Assembly (NCBI GenBank): GCA_905381055.1
Contig: CAJPUR010000015.1
Location: 19,071 to 83,070 of the forward strand
DNA from: an uncultured Flavobacteriaceae bacterium
GTDB lineage: Bacteria > Bacteroidota > Bacteroidia > Flavobacteriales > Flavobacteriaceae
Direction of reading: 5' to 3'
DNA: 64,000 nucleotides
Both the position numbers and the translations under genes were made by a program. This document shows positions 9,232 through 16,892 of this stretch, piece by piece. Positions within the stretch are counted from its first letter, which is position 1, and the number at the start of each line of letters is the position of its first letter. Below the pieces are notes generated by a model. The model worked only from the letters and a program-made list of their open reading frames with translations. It searched no databases and had not been told where the DNA came from.

Positions 9232-9234
9232 AAT

Positions 9235-9741
9235 TTATATCCACTTATTTTGAACTCTCAAAACTTGCTCAATTATTTCTCTAACACAACCATGTCCTCC
9301 ATTTTTATGTGAAACATAATCAGAAATTTTTTTTACATCGATAACTGCATCATTGGGACATGTAGATATTAAAACTTTATTCATTACTTTAATATCAGGA
9401 ATATCGTCTCCCATGTATAAAATTTCATTAGGTTTGATATTTTCATTTTCCAAAAAATCATTAAAAGGTTTTTCTTTATCAGTAAAACCTAAAAAAATAT
9501 TTTTTATACCCAAATCTTTTAACCTAGCTTCAATTCCTTTATCTTTACCGCCAGATATAATTGCAATTTTAAAACCTTTATCAAGTGCATATTTTATTGC
9601 AAAACCGTCTTTGGTATCCATCTCACGATACATTTTACCTTCGGAAGTTATTAAAATTTTTCCATCAGTTAATACACCATCAATATCAAAAATAAATGCA
9701 TTTATTGCACTCAAAAATTCTTTATAATTTTTATTTTTCAT
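9235..9741 (-). CDS. kdsC: KdsC-type HAD phosphatase (KDO 8-phosphate phosphatase)
   Basis: A 168-residue HAD-superfamily phosphatase of the compact C0 type. The nucleophile motif is FIFDIDGVLTDGKI, the Ser/Thr motif lies in AIISGGKDKGIEARL, and the acidic motif is MGDDIPDIKVM. YREMDTKDGFAIKYA and GGHGCVREI are also typical of KdsC, which releases phosphate from KDO-8-P on the way to the LPS inner core. The start overlaps the end of the DUF2520 gene by 11 bases. Position between maf and murA fits an envelope precursor operon. Phosphatase specificity is inferred from family resemblance. Confidence 0.9.
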   Translation of the reverse strand: MKNKNYKEFLSAINAFIFDIDGVLTDGKILITSEGKMYREMDTKDGFAIKYALDKGFKIAIISGGKDKGIEARLKDLGIKNIFLGFTDKEKPFNDFLENENIKPNEILYMGDDIPDIKVMNKVLISTCPNDAVIDVKKISDYVSHKNGGHGCVREIIEQVLRVQNKWI

Positions 9742-10486
9742 TTTCTGATTTAATTGATTCTGTTAATGATAAATAAATCTTTTTAAGTTTTGGATCATTC
9801 AAAAGATTTATGTGTTCTGATATTATATCTATATCTCCCCTCACTGCTGGCCCTGTTTGAATATCTTTTGGGGAAAAAAATTTAATTCTTTCAAATGTCT
9901 CACAAATTAATGGATATAACATTTTAAATGGAAGATTATTTTCTTTACAAATCTTTTCACCAATTGAAAGTAAATGATTAGGAAAATTATTAACAAATAC
10001 TGCAGCCAAATGGATTTTTTTACGTTTAATTGAGTTCAAATGATGAAAATTAATTCTCAAAAGTGATGAAAATTTTTCTAATACTTTTTTTGATTTTTCA
10101 TTATTTGATTCAATTAAAAATGGAAACGAACTATTAATTATCTGATGATTTTTTGTGATAGTTTGAAGAGGGTATAAAACTCCATGATTTTCAAAAATAT
10201 TCAAAACTTTAATACTTAAAAATCCAGAGGTGTGAACTACTAATGATTTTTTAACTTTCAATTTATTGACAATATCCTTAACTTTTGAATCATTAACTGA
10301 AATAATAAAAATATCCGCTTCTGGAAAATTTTTAATGCTATCAAATTTTTTAATTACTATACCAAAATTATTTTTACTTGATGACTTTGAATACCATTCA
10401 ATTAATTTTAAGGAATCTATATTCACAATTTTATTGAAAAAATAATAACCAACATTGCCTGACCCTATAAGAACAACCTTAATCAT
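9731..10486 (-). CDS. Rossmann-like and DUF2520 domain protein
   Basis: A 251-residue protein with an N-terminal NAD(P)-binding Rossmann domain (KVVLIGSGNVGYYFFNKI, then ADIFIISVNDSKVKDIV and VVHTSGFLSI) and a C-terminal helical DUF2520 domain (IHLAAVFVNNFPNHL, TGPAVRGDIDII). The arrangement resembles pyrroline-5-carboxylate and F420-dependent NADP reductases; the physiological reaction is not established. It is 7 bases from the murA stop upstream and overlaps kdsC by 11 bases downstream, so it belongs to the same operon. Confidence 0.88.
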   Translation of the reverse strand: MIKVVLIGSGNVGYYFFNKIVNIDSLKLIEWYSKSSSKNNFGIVIKKFDSIKNFPEADIFIISVNDSKVKDIVNKLKVKKSLVVHTSGFLSIKVLNIFENHGVLYPLQTITKNHQIINSSFPFLIESNNEKSKKVLEKFSSLLRINFHHLNSIKRKKIHLAAVFVNNFPNHLLSIGEKICKENNLPFKMLYPLICETFERIKFFSPKDIQTGPAVRGDIDIISEHINLLNDPKLKKIYLSLTESIKSENEK

Positions 10487-10493
10487 TTTTTAA

Positions 10494-11801
10494 TTATATT
10501 CTTTCGATTGAAGCACCTATTTTTAATAATCTATCAACAATCTTTTCATAACCCCTATCAATTTGTTCAATATTATCAATTTCACTGATACCATCTGCAG
10601 ATAAAGCAGCAATTAATAATGCAATACCAGCTCTAATATCAGGTGAGGCAAACTTTGATGATTTTAAAGAAGATTTAAAATTGTGTCCAATAACACTGGC
10701 CCTATGAGGATCACACAAAATGATTTTTGCTCCCATTTCAATTAATTTATCGACGAAGAAAAGCCTACTCTCAAACATTTTTTGATGAACTAGTATGCTT
10801 CCTTTAGCCTGAGTAGCAACAACAAGAATAATACTCAATAAATCAGGAGAAAAAGACGGCCATGGGCCATCTGATATAGTTAAAATAGATCCATCAATAT
10901 AATTTTGAATTATATACCCATCTTTATGAGCAGGAATAAAAATATCATCACCAATTTTTTCAATAGTTATTCCAAGTTTTCTAAAAATATTTGGGATTTG
11001 CCCCAAATTATCCCAACTTACATTTTTAATCAATATCTCACTTTTTGTTAAAGCCGCAAGTCCAATCCAACTTCCTATTTCAATCATATCGGGTAACAAA
11101 GTATGTTCAGTCCCAACAAGTTTTTCAACTCCATCAATTTCAAGTAAATTGGATTTTATTCCTTGAATTTTTGCACCCATTCTTGTTAGCATATTACAAA
11201 GCTGTTGAATATATGGTTCACATGCAGCATTATATATTTTAGTCTTACCTTTGGCTAAAACTGCAGCCATAATTAAGTTTGCAGTTCCAGTGACTGAGGC
11301 TTCTTCCAATAAAATATTACATCCAATTAAACTTTTAGAGGATATTTTATAATATTTCTCATCTTTATTGTAATTAAAAATTCCCCCTAAAGAAATAAGC
11401 CCTTGAAAATGCGTATCTAATCTTCTTCGTCCAATTTTATCTCCTCCAGGACTAGGAATACTTCCATAACCGAATCTAGAAAGTAAAGGTCCCACTAGCA
11501 TAACAGAACCTCTCAACTGTCTTCCGTCAATTTTAAATTGATCAGAAGATAAATAATCTAAATTTATTTCATCAGATTTAAATGAGTAGGTACCATGAGA
11601 AATTTTTTTAATTTTAACGCCCAGCTTACTTAGAATTTCAATAAGCTTGTTTACATCAATAATATCTGGGATGTTATTAATAATTATTTTATGAGAAGTA
11701 AGAAGAGTAGCACATAAAACCTGCAAGCATTCATTTTTTGCTCCTTGTGGATTGATTTCTCCTTTTAATGGTTTTCCTCCTTTAATTCGAAATGTTCCCA
11801 T
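10494..11801 (-). CDS. murA: UDP-N-acetylglucosamine 1-carboxyvinyltransferase
   Basis: Transfers enolpyruvate from PEP to UDP-GlcNAc, the first committed step of peptidoglycan synthesis. The 435-residue EPSP-synthase-type fold shows GGKPLKGEINPQGAKNECLQ, the RQLRGSVMLVGPLLSRFG region, ASVTGTANLIMAAVLAKG and the C-terminal DIRAGIALLIAALSADG..I.NIEQIDRGYE. In the active-site loop the usual Cys (GGCxIGxRP in E. coli) is Asp here: PSPGGDKIGRRRLDTH. This substitution is known in other lineages and makes the enzyme insensitive to fosfomycin. It follows DUF4290 after 12 bases and heads the DUF2520-kdsC-maf run. Confidence 0.95.
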   Translation of the reverse strand: MGTFRIKGGKPLKGEINPQGAKNECLQVLCATLLTSHKIIINNIPDIIDVNKLIEILSKLGVKIKKISHGTYSFKSDEINLDYLSSDQFKIDGRQLRGSVMLVGPLLSRFGYGSIPSPGGDKIGRRRLDTHFQGLISLGGIFNYNKDEKYYKISSKSLIGCNILLEEASVTGTANLIMAAVLAKGKTKIYNAACEPYIQQLCNMLTRMGAKIQGIKSNLLEIDGVEKLVGTEHTLLPDMIEIGSWIGLAALTKSEILIKNVSWDNLGQIPNIFRKLGITIEKIGDDIFIPAHKDGYIIQNYIDGSILTISDGPWPSFSPDLLSIILVVATQAKGSILVHQKMFESRLFFVDKLIEMGAKIILCDPHRASVIGHNFKSSLKSSKFASPDIRAGIALLIAALSADGISEIDNIEQIDRGYEKIVDRLLKIGASIERI

Positions 11802-11813
11802 GACTATGTTATT

Positions 11814-12455
11814 CTAATACCTTTTTCTGTTTCTATTAGACTTTCTGTAATTCAAATTACTTCTTGGTCCATTACCATTTTTAGTTTTAAATTTCAAGAG
11901 ACTAGATGATTCAGTAAGAGGAAGCAATTCTGGGTTAACTTCTAATTTTCCATCTGATAGTTCATTTAAATGATCAAAAATTACTTTATCATCTACTGTA
12001 TCTTTATTCCAGTTAAGAAATGATTTTTTCATGTGATTTGCAATGTTGAAAACTAATGCATCTTTCAGTTCTCCTTCCTCCCATTTAATTGCAGCATCAA
12101 CCATATTTTTTAAATTATTACCATAAAATCTATATTTTGGAAAATTTTGAGGGTAATTTAAAGATCCAGGTCTAGCTTCTAACAAGTTTTTATCAGGCTT
12201 TTCGAATGGACAATCCACATCTAATTCGAATCTTGACATAATAAAAAGCTGGTCCCATAACTTATGTTGAAAATCTGCTACATCTCTTAAATGAGGGTTT
12301 AAATTTCCCATTACACCAATAATTGCTTTAGCAATTTTATTTCTTTCATCTCTATCTTTAACTCCTATAGCTTGATCAATCATCTTGTGAATATGTCTTC
12401 CATATTCAGGGATTTTTAATAATATCCTTGATGTGTTATATTGAAGTGGTTCCAT
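11814..12455 (-). CDS. DUF4290 domain protein
   Basis: A 213-residue soluble protein of a family largely confined to Bacteroidota (DUF4290). Typical parts are LQYNTSRILLKIPEYGRHIHKMIDQA, shown here only in part as YGRHIHKMIDQ, then IGVMGNLNPHLRDVADFQHKLWDQL and FDHLNELSDGKL. The C-terminus ends in a basic tail with alternating Arg/Asn (NYRKSNRNRKRY), suggesting nucleic-acid contact. No function is known. It is directly upstream of murA (12 bases), a gene order I recognise as common in flavobacteria. Confidence 0.87.
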   Translation of the reverse strand: MEPLQYNTSRILLKIPEYGRHIHKMIDQAIGVKDRDERNKIAKAIIGVMGNLNPHLRDVADFQHKLWDQLFIMSRFELDVDCPFEKPDKNLLEARPGSLNYPQNFPKYRFYGNNLKNMVDAAIKWEEGELKDALVFNIANHMKKSFLNWNKDTVDDKVIFDHLNELSDGKLEVNPELLPLTESSSLLKFKTKNGNGPRSNLNYRKSNRNRKRY

Positions 12456-12530
12456 TTTTTTATTTTTTTTCTTAAAAAAATATTTTTAAGACATGCAATA
12501 TATCATAAATTTAACTAAACATCTATGAAT

Positions 12531-12821
12531 TTATAGAGATATGACACCTTCTAACTTAGAGGCTTTTTTATAAAACTCCACTACTTCCTCAGCAGATTCC
12601 ATTTTAACCTTTACAGACAGTGATTGAAATCTATTCTCTGAAGAGTTTTTTTTACTATATACTGCAGACTTTTTCGTAAATATTTTTTTTAACTGAGTTA
12701 TTTTTTTTGAATTTTCTTTTAATATAAACTTAAACATAAATTCCCCAGGCCATTTTTGAGAAGATTCTAATTTTTTTAAAAAACGTGAATAAAATTCTTC
12801 TTGATTTTGCTCAGAAATCAT
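12531..12821 (-). CDS. DUF493 family protein
   Basis: A 96-residue small alpha/beta protein of the DUF493 (YbeD-like) family. The pattern WPGEFMFKFILKE, a central Ser/Lys-rich linker and FQSLSVKVKMESAEEVVEFYKKASKLEGVISL is the typical ACT-like fold of the family. The role is unknown. It starts back to back with the ATPase gene at 12895 on the other strand; a TATATTTG element at 12849-12842 could be its -7 promoter. It probably leads the minus-strand run DUF493-DUF4290-murA-DUF2520-kdsC-maf. Confidence 0.85.
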   Translation of the reverse strand: MISEQNQEEFYSRFLKKLESSQKWPGEFMFKFILKENSKKITQLKKIFTKKSAVYSKKNSSENRFQSLSVKVKMESAEEVVEFYKKASKLEGVISL

Positions 12822-12894
12822 TAAGTTAATTGTTATTAAAAAACAAATATAATTTAAATTGTAATAAATTAAATAAATATTATAAATATATAGG

Positions 12895-13428
12895 TTGAAA
12901 TATAAAATTGTAATCAGCGGCGGTCCAGGGTCAGGAAAAACATCAATTATTGACCAATTAATTTTAAAAAACTACAAATGTTTTAATGAAATCTCTAGAT
13001 CATTCTTAAAAAAAAACAAGTTTTTAGATAAACCGATAGAAATAAGTGAAAAAATAATTGATAAAAGAATAAAACATTTTATTAAATCTGAGGGCACAAG
13101 TTTGACAAAAGATAAACCTTTTATATTCTTTGATAGAGGCATTCATGATGTTAGTGCGTATCTTGATTACATAGAAAAACCTCACAAATTTCATAAAAAA
13201 ATTCAAGATTATAAGTACGACCTTGTTTTTTTATTAGAATTGAATAAAAAAAATTTTATTAACGATAATGAAAGAATAGAAACATTTAAACAAGCTTCAA
13301 TAATTCATGATTATATAAAAAAAAGTTATCAAATCAAAAATCATAGCATAATTGACGTCCCTTGGATGAACATTAATATGAGATTAGATTTAATTCTAAA
13401 TCATTGCTATAAAACTTTCAAATTATAA
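12895..13428 (+). CDS. AAA-type P-loop ATPase (AAA_28-like)
   Basis: A 177-residue P-loop NTPase. The Walker A motif is ISGGPGSGKTS near the N-terminus; a Walker B-like segment is FIFFDRGIHDVSAYLDY; later VFLLELNKKNF and NDNERIETFKQA correspond to the lid region of kinase-like NTPases. No ATG is near; translation probably starts at TTG 12895. It is divergent from DUF493 and upstream of fmt (45 bases). ATPase or small-molecule kinase activity is possible; the substrate is unknown. Confidence 0.82.
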   Translation: MKYKIVISGGPGSGKTSIIDQLILKNYKCFNEISRSFLKKNKFLDKPIEISEKIIDKRIKHFIKSEGTSLTKDKPFIFFDRGIHDVSAYLDYIEKPHKFHKKIQDYKYDLVFLLELNKKNFINDNERIETFKQASIIHDYIKKSYQIKNHSIIDVPWMNINMRLDLILNHCYKTFKL

Positions 13429-13473
13429 TATTTAAAATATAAAATATCATAATTTTATTCAAATAAATAAAAA

Positions 13474-14415
13474 ATGAAATTAAAAATTCTTTTTTTAGGA
13501 ACTCCAACTTTTGCTAAAATTTGTTTAGAAGAACTGGTTATTAAAAACTATGAAATTTGTGCTGTTATTACTAGTCCTGACAAAAAATCTGGAAGAGGTT
13601 TAAAAATTAAGAAATCAATTGTGAAACTTTACAGTGAAGAAAAAAAAATAAAAATATTTCAACCTGAAAACTTAAAAGATAAAAAATTCTTAAACGATGT
13701 AGCAAAGTTAAAACCAAACATAGGTGTTGTTGTTGCATTCAGAAAAATACCAAAAGAACTATGGAGAATACCAAATTTTGGGACTTTTAACCTTCATGCA
13801 TCTCTTCTTCCAAACTTAAGAGGTGCTGCACCTATAAATTGGTCTATAATTTTGAAAGAAAAATTTACTGGAGTTACAACTTTTTTGATTAATGATAATA
13901 TTGACACTGGAGACGTTTTACTTCAAAAAAAAATTTCAATTGATATTGATGATAATGCTGGATCACTTCATGATAAACTAGCATTAATTGGAAAAAATAT
14001 TATAATAAGGACTATTAATTTATTTCCACTAAAATTTAACCCAATAAAACAAATTATAATTGGAGATGAAAATATTGCTCCAAAATTGACTAGAGAAAAC
14101 ACCAAGATTAATTGGTCAAACAACCTTGAAGATATTTATTACAAAATTAGAGGTTTGAGTCCTCACCCTGGTGCCTGGACTTATCTTATCAATGGAAATG
14201 AAAAATTCATTTTTAAAATATTCCAAGCATCAGCAGATTATTCAATTAAAAAAAGTAGTTTTTACAAAATAATAATTATTGAAAAAAAATTATATATATC
14301 ACATCCAAATGGCCTTTTAAAATTGGAAATAGTACAATTGCCTAACAAAAAAGCTATGGAAGTAAAGTCATTATTAAACGGTTTTTCATTTAAAAGTGGT
14401 TCAAAAGTGATTTAA
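13474..14415 (+). CDS. fmt: Methionyl-tRNA formyltransferase
   Basis: Formylates initiator Met-tRNA with 10-formyl-THF. The 313-residue protein has the family N-terminus ILFLGTPTFAKICLEEL, the formyl-THF-binding and catalytic segment FNLHASLLPNLRGAAPINWSI (only part quoted: LHASLLPNLRGAAPINW), the GVTTFLINDNIDTGDVL strand and an OB-fold-like C-terminal domain starting near IRGLSPHPGAWTYL. Length is normal. It follows the ATPase gene after 45 bases and precedes hup, with a promoter of its own for hup in the gap. Confidence 0.95.
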   Translation: MKLKILFLGTPTFAKICLEELVIKNYEICAVITSPDKKSGRGLKIKKSIVKLYSEEKKIKIFQPENLKDKKFLNDVAKLKPNIGVVVAFRKIPKELWRIPNFGTFNLHASLLPNLRGAAPINWSIILKEKFTGVTTFLINDNIDTGDVLLQKKISIDIDDNAGSLHDKLALIGKNIIIRTINLFPLKFNPIKQIIIGDENIAPKLTRENTKINWSNNLEDIYYKIRGLSPHPGAWTYLINGNEKFIFKIFQASADYSIKKSSFYKIIIIEKKLYISHPNGLLKLEIVQLPNKKAMEVKSLLNGFSFKSGSKVI

Positions 14416-14424
14416 TAGCAATCA

Positions 14425-14461
14425 TTATCAACAATAGCAGGGAGTTATCAACAATATTGTT
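14425..14461. repeat. Two TTATCAACAAT direct repeats and an overlapping palindrome
   Basis: TTATCAACAAT occurs at 14425-14435 and again at 14445-14455, exactly 20 bases apart. Its first nine bases differ from the DnaA-box consensus TTATCCACA at one position. The second copy runs into the 12-base palindrome AACAATATTGTT (14450-14461). The block lies between the fmt stop and the hup promoter, so it may be a protein-binding site for hup control or a DnaA site. Confidence 0.5.
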
Positions 14462-14479
14462 AATTTAATATTGAATTTC

Positions 14480-14509
14480 TTGGGACTCTCAATAATCACT
14501 ATATATTTG
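14480..14509 (+). promoter_or_regulatory. Bacteroidota-type promoter of hup
   Basis: TTG at 14480-14482, a 19-base spacer and TATATTTG at 14502-14509 match the primary sigma-factor promoter of Bacteroidota (TTG-N19-TAnnTTTG). The transcription start would be near 14515, leaving a leader of roughly 35 bases before the hup ATG at 14551. Confidence 0.75.
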
Positions 14510-14550
14510 CATTATTACAAGTACTAATAGTTAATTTAAATTAAAAAATT

Positions 14551-14823
14551 ATGAACAAAACAGAATTAATCGATGGAATGGCAGCTGACGCTGGTATTTC
14601 AAAAGCTGCAGCGAAAAAAGCATTAGAATCATTTCTTGGAAATGTTGGAGGAGCCCTTAAAGGAGGTGGAAGAGTATCATTAGTTGGATTTGGGTCTTGG
14701 TCAGTTTCTAAAAGAGCTGCTAGAGATGGTAGGAATCCACAAACTGGGGCAACTATAAAAATTGCTGCTAAAAATGTAGTTAAATTTAAAGCTGGCTCTG
14801 AATTGGCAAGCTCAGTCAATTAA
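14551..14823 (+). CDS. hup: HU-family DNA-binding protein
   Basis: A 90-residue nucleoid protein that binds and bends DNA as a dimer. It starts MNKTELIDGMAADAGISKAAAKKAL and contains the beta-arm region GRVSLVGFGSWSVSKRAARDGRNPQTGATIKI, of which the FGSWSV..RAARDGRNPQTG part is diagnostic. The C-terminus is VKFKAGSELA. Its GC content is visibly higher than that of its neighbours, as expected for a highly expressed gene with biased codons. It has its own strong-looking promoter (14480-14509) and ends at a perfect intrinsic terminator (14841-14870). Confidence 0.97.
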   Translation: MNKTELIDGMAADAGISKAAAKKALESFLGNVGGALKGGGRVSLVGFGSWSVSKRAARDGRNPQTGATIKIAAKNVVKFKAGSELASSVN

Positions 14824-14840
14824 ACTTAATAAAATTATAT

Positions 14841-14870
14841 AAAAATCTCCCAGCAGGGAGATTTTTTTTT
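14841..14870 (+). terminator. Intrinsic terminator of hup
   Basis: AAAAATCTCCC (14841-14851), loop AGCA, GGGAGATTTTT (14856-14866) form a perfect 11-pair hairpin that runs into a T tract to 14870. It sits 18 bases after the hup stop and ends 3 bases before the TTG start of the next gene. Confidence 0.92.
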
Positions 14871-14873
14871 GTT

Positions 14874-15419
14874 TTGAAACGAGGAAACTTAATTATATCT
14901 AATCCTTTCATTTTTAACGATAAATATTTTAATAGATCAGTTATTCTAATAGCTAGTCACGAAATATCCAGTTCAATAGGGTTTGTATTAAATAAACCAT
15001 TTGATTTAAATTTAAATTCAATAGTACCAGAAATCCGCCAAAAATTAAAAGTTTTTATCGGGGGACCAGTTGAAACAGATAATTTATTTTTTATTCATAA
15101 TCGCCCAAATCTAATACCAAATAGCAAAAAAATTAATAAAAATTTATATTGGGGAGGCGAATTTGAATCAATAATATATTTATTAAATTCCAAATCAATT
15201 ACTGATAATAATATTAAATTCTTTCTTGGTTATAGTGGTTGGTCAAAAAATCAATTAAAAAATGAATACAAAACAAATTCATGGATAATAAAAAAAAACA
15301 TTTATAACGAAAAAATAATTGTTGAAGATCATAAAAATATGTGGAGAAATCAAATAAAATTATCTGGATCAAAATATAATATTTGGTTAAATTCTCCTGA
15401 AAACCCAAGTTTCAATTAA
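14874..15419 (+). CDS. YqgE/AlgH family protein
   Basis: A 181-residue protein of the YqgE/AlgH (UPF0301) family. It shows the family start KRGNLIISNPFIFNDKYFNRSVILI, of which LIISNPFIFNDKYFNRSV is most typical, followed by GFVLNKPFDLNL, the FIGGPVETDNLFFIHN motif and LGYSGWSKNQLKNE near residue 120. The molecular function is unknown. Translation seems to start at TTG 14874, directly behind the hup terminator, so expression may depend on read-through or on an unrecognised start. The 3' end overlaps the convergent aminotransferase-like gene by 8 bases. Confidence 0.9.
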   Translation: MKRGNLIISNPFIFNDKYFNRSVILIASHEISSSIGFVLNKPFDLNLNSIVPEIRQKLKVFIGGPVETDNLFFIHNRPNLIPNSKKINKNLYWGGEFESIIYLLNSKSITDNNIKFFLGYSGWSKNQLKNEYKTNSWIIKKNIYNEKIIVEDHKNMWRNQIKLSGSKYNIWLNSPENPSFN

Positions 15420-16239
15420 TAAAAGATTTAAATTCTTCAAAAATTTTAGAAGTTTTATTATTTGAAAATATTTTTTTCTTAAAACTTGAAACACTTTGAA
15501 ATCCATAATTTACACTAATAATAAATAACTCATCGCATTTTACAATCTCAAAAGGTGAAAAACTTTCTTCAATAATTTGATAGGTGTCAAAACTTTTCAA
15601 ATATTTTATCAATTCAAATTTATAAACAGAATCATGATGAAATTTATTAGTTGGGGGTGTTATTATGTTATTATTAGATATGCAAAAGACATCTCCAAAA
15701 GCTGACCGCACAACCTTATTTTTGTCATTTAAAATAATTGAATCATCAAGACTATTTTCAAAAGTAAAAACCTTTGATAAAGAAATAACAGAAGAATATT
15801 CAATTGTGTTAAATGTTAATTCAGATACTTTAAAATCATTATAAACATCCATTAAATATTTTCCTTTAAAATGAGTAATAGGTTTGGTTTTTATGACTTC
15901 AATTAAATAATTTGACTTTGGAATAATTATTTTTTTACTTACTCCCGAGGACTTTGCTACTCTGAAAGAAATCAAATATGATTTTTTGGTGTCATAGAAA
16001 TCAGAAATAAATTTTACTAAAGTTTCATTCAATAAATTTGGGGTGAAATCTAAGGGAATATCCATTCTAGAAACCCTCATCAATGATACTAATTGAAAAT
16101 AATGTTCCTCCCAAAAATATATTTTACCATTATCGTATCTTAAAGAAACTGATGCTATAGAATTATATATAAATGAAGAAATTATTTTTTTTGGTACCTC
16201 AGAAAAATTAGAGTAATATTTTCCATCTAATAAGATCAT
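15412..16239 (-). CDS. Class IV aminotransferase-like protein, probable pseudoenzyme
   Basis: A 275-residue protein with the overall pattern of flavobacterial class IV (branched-chain/D-amino acid type) PLP enzymes: GKIYFWEEHYFQL, MRVSRMDIPLDFTP, SYLISFRVAKSSG, and DDSIILNDKNKVVRSAFGDVF. Key residues are missing. The usual GDxLFET motif near residue 28 is replaced by NSIASVSL. The PLP-binding Lys (K-T/S-x-N) is absent in LTFNTIEYSSVIS. The Glu of the usual (T)EGxxxN motif is Arg in VVRSAFGDVF. It neighbours a START-like gene and a convergent algH, a set common in flavobacteria. Family membership is likely; normal PLP catalysis is not. Confidence 0.78.
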   Translation of the reverse strand: MILLDGKYYSNFSEVPKKIISSFIYNSIASVSLRYDNGKIYFWEEHYFQLVSLMRVSRMDIPLDFTPNLLNETLVKFISDFYDTKKSYLISFRVAKSSGVSKKIIIPKSNYLIEVIKTKPITHFKGKYLMDVYNDFKVSELTFNTIEYSSVISLSKVFTFENSLDDSIILNDKNKVVRSAFGDVFCISNNNIITPPTNKFHHDSVYKFELIKYLKSFDTYQIIEESFSPFEIVKCDELFIISVNYGFQSVSSFKKKIFSNNKTSKIFEEFKSFIN

Positions 16240-16248
16240 TAATTATTA

Positions 16249-16641
16249 CTAAACAGAACCTAATACTTGTTTTAAATCTGAAACTAAATTATCCCACAAC
16301 ATTTTTGATTCTTCTATTTCATCTTGATCAGAATAATCACTTACAATTAAGGATACATCTTTAGTTATCTCATCAACCAAGATCTTAAATTCGAAGAAAT
16401 AATCATCTTGATCTTTTTCGCCATTTATCCACCTAAATCTTACTCTTTCATTAATTTTTTTTTGTATTAATTTAGCTGACTCTTCACTATCATTCCATAT
16501 AAAAGTAAAATCTTCTCCTCTAGAATTTACATTATCAGCAAACCATTCAGAAAGACCAGAGGGGGTTGAAAGATACTGAAATAGTAGTTGAGGTGAAGCA
16601 TGAAAATCATATTCAATACTAAAAAAAATTTTACTGGACAT
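16249..16641 (-). CDS. START-like domain protein
   Basis: A 130-residue helix-grip protein of the SRPBCC/AHSA1-like superfamily, annotated in flavobacteria as START-like. I chose the ATG at 16641 (MSSKIFFSIEYDFHASPQLLFQYL); an upstream frame extension adds an unlikely Lys/Phe-rich stretch. Typical parts are LSTPSGLSEWFADNV, WNDSEESAKLIQK, VRFRWING and the C-terminal helix SKMLWDNLVSDLKQVLGSV. It probably shares a transcript with the downstream aminotransferase-like gene (9-base gap). Ligand and role are unknown. Confidence 0.85.
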   Translation of the reverse strand: MSSKIFFSIEYDFHASPQLLFQYLSTPSGLSEWFADNVNSRGEDFTFIWNDSEESAKLIQKKINERVRFRWINGEKDQDDYFFEFKILVDEITKDVSLIVSDYSDQDEIEESKMLWDNLVSDLKQVLGSV

Positions 16642-16741
16642 TAATTCAATTTTTTGTAATATATTAAAAAAAAAGATACAGAAATCATTAAAATTCTTTT
16701 TTTTTTTAATCATCTAACTTAAAGATGTTAAATTATGTTTT

Positions 16742-16749
16742 TATATTTG
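16742..16749 (+). promoter_or_regulatory. -7 promoter element of tRNA-Met
   Basis: TATATTTG fits TAnnTTTG and lies 15 bases before the first tRNA base. No TTG is seen at the expected -33 position. Confidence 0.5.
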
Positions 16750-16764
16750 CTCACATTCGAAATT

Positions 16765-16838
16765 GGCGAGGTAGCTCAGCAGGTTAGAGCGTCGGATTCA
16801 TAACCCGGAGGTCGGGAGTTCAAGTCTCCCTCTCGCTA
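16765..16838 (+). tRNA. tRNA-Met (anticodon CAT)
   Basis: A complete cloverleaf: acceptor GGCGAGG pairs with TCTCGCT (G-T at both ends), D arm GCTC/GAGC, anticodon loop TTCATAA, T arm GGGAG-TTCAAGT-CTCCC, and discriminator A. CCA is not encoded. The anticodon stem lacks the three G-C pairs of an initiator tRNA, so it is the elongator type, or possibly the Ile2 type read with lysidine. The closing pair 31-39 of the anticodon stem is A-C. A TATATTTG element at 16742-16749 is the likely -7 promoter. Confidence 0.93.
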
Positions 16839-16892
16839 CAAAAAATCTCATTTTTTTTATTTTTGTTTTTTTATAATATTATCTTGTAAAAT

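Noticed and set aside
9353..9727. Open frame of about 124 residues antisense to kdsC
   Set aside because: It mirrors an intact KdsC-type HAD protein with all motifs; no independent signal.
12842..12894. A clear promoter for the ATPase gene with the TTG start
   Set aside because: The gap contains a minus-strand TATATTTG, but on the plus strand I see no TAnnTTTG box at a fitting distance, so I did not annotate one.
14541..14819. Open frame antisense to hup (about 92 residues)
   Set aside because: It is the mirror of a strongly codon-biased gene; its composition (Pro/Leu/Ala-rich) and lack of promoter or family features mark it as a shadow.
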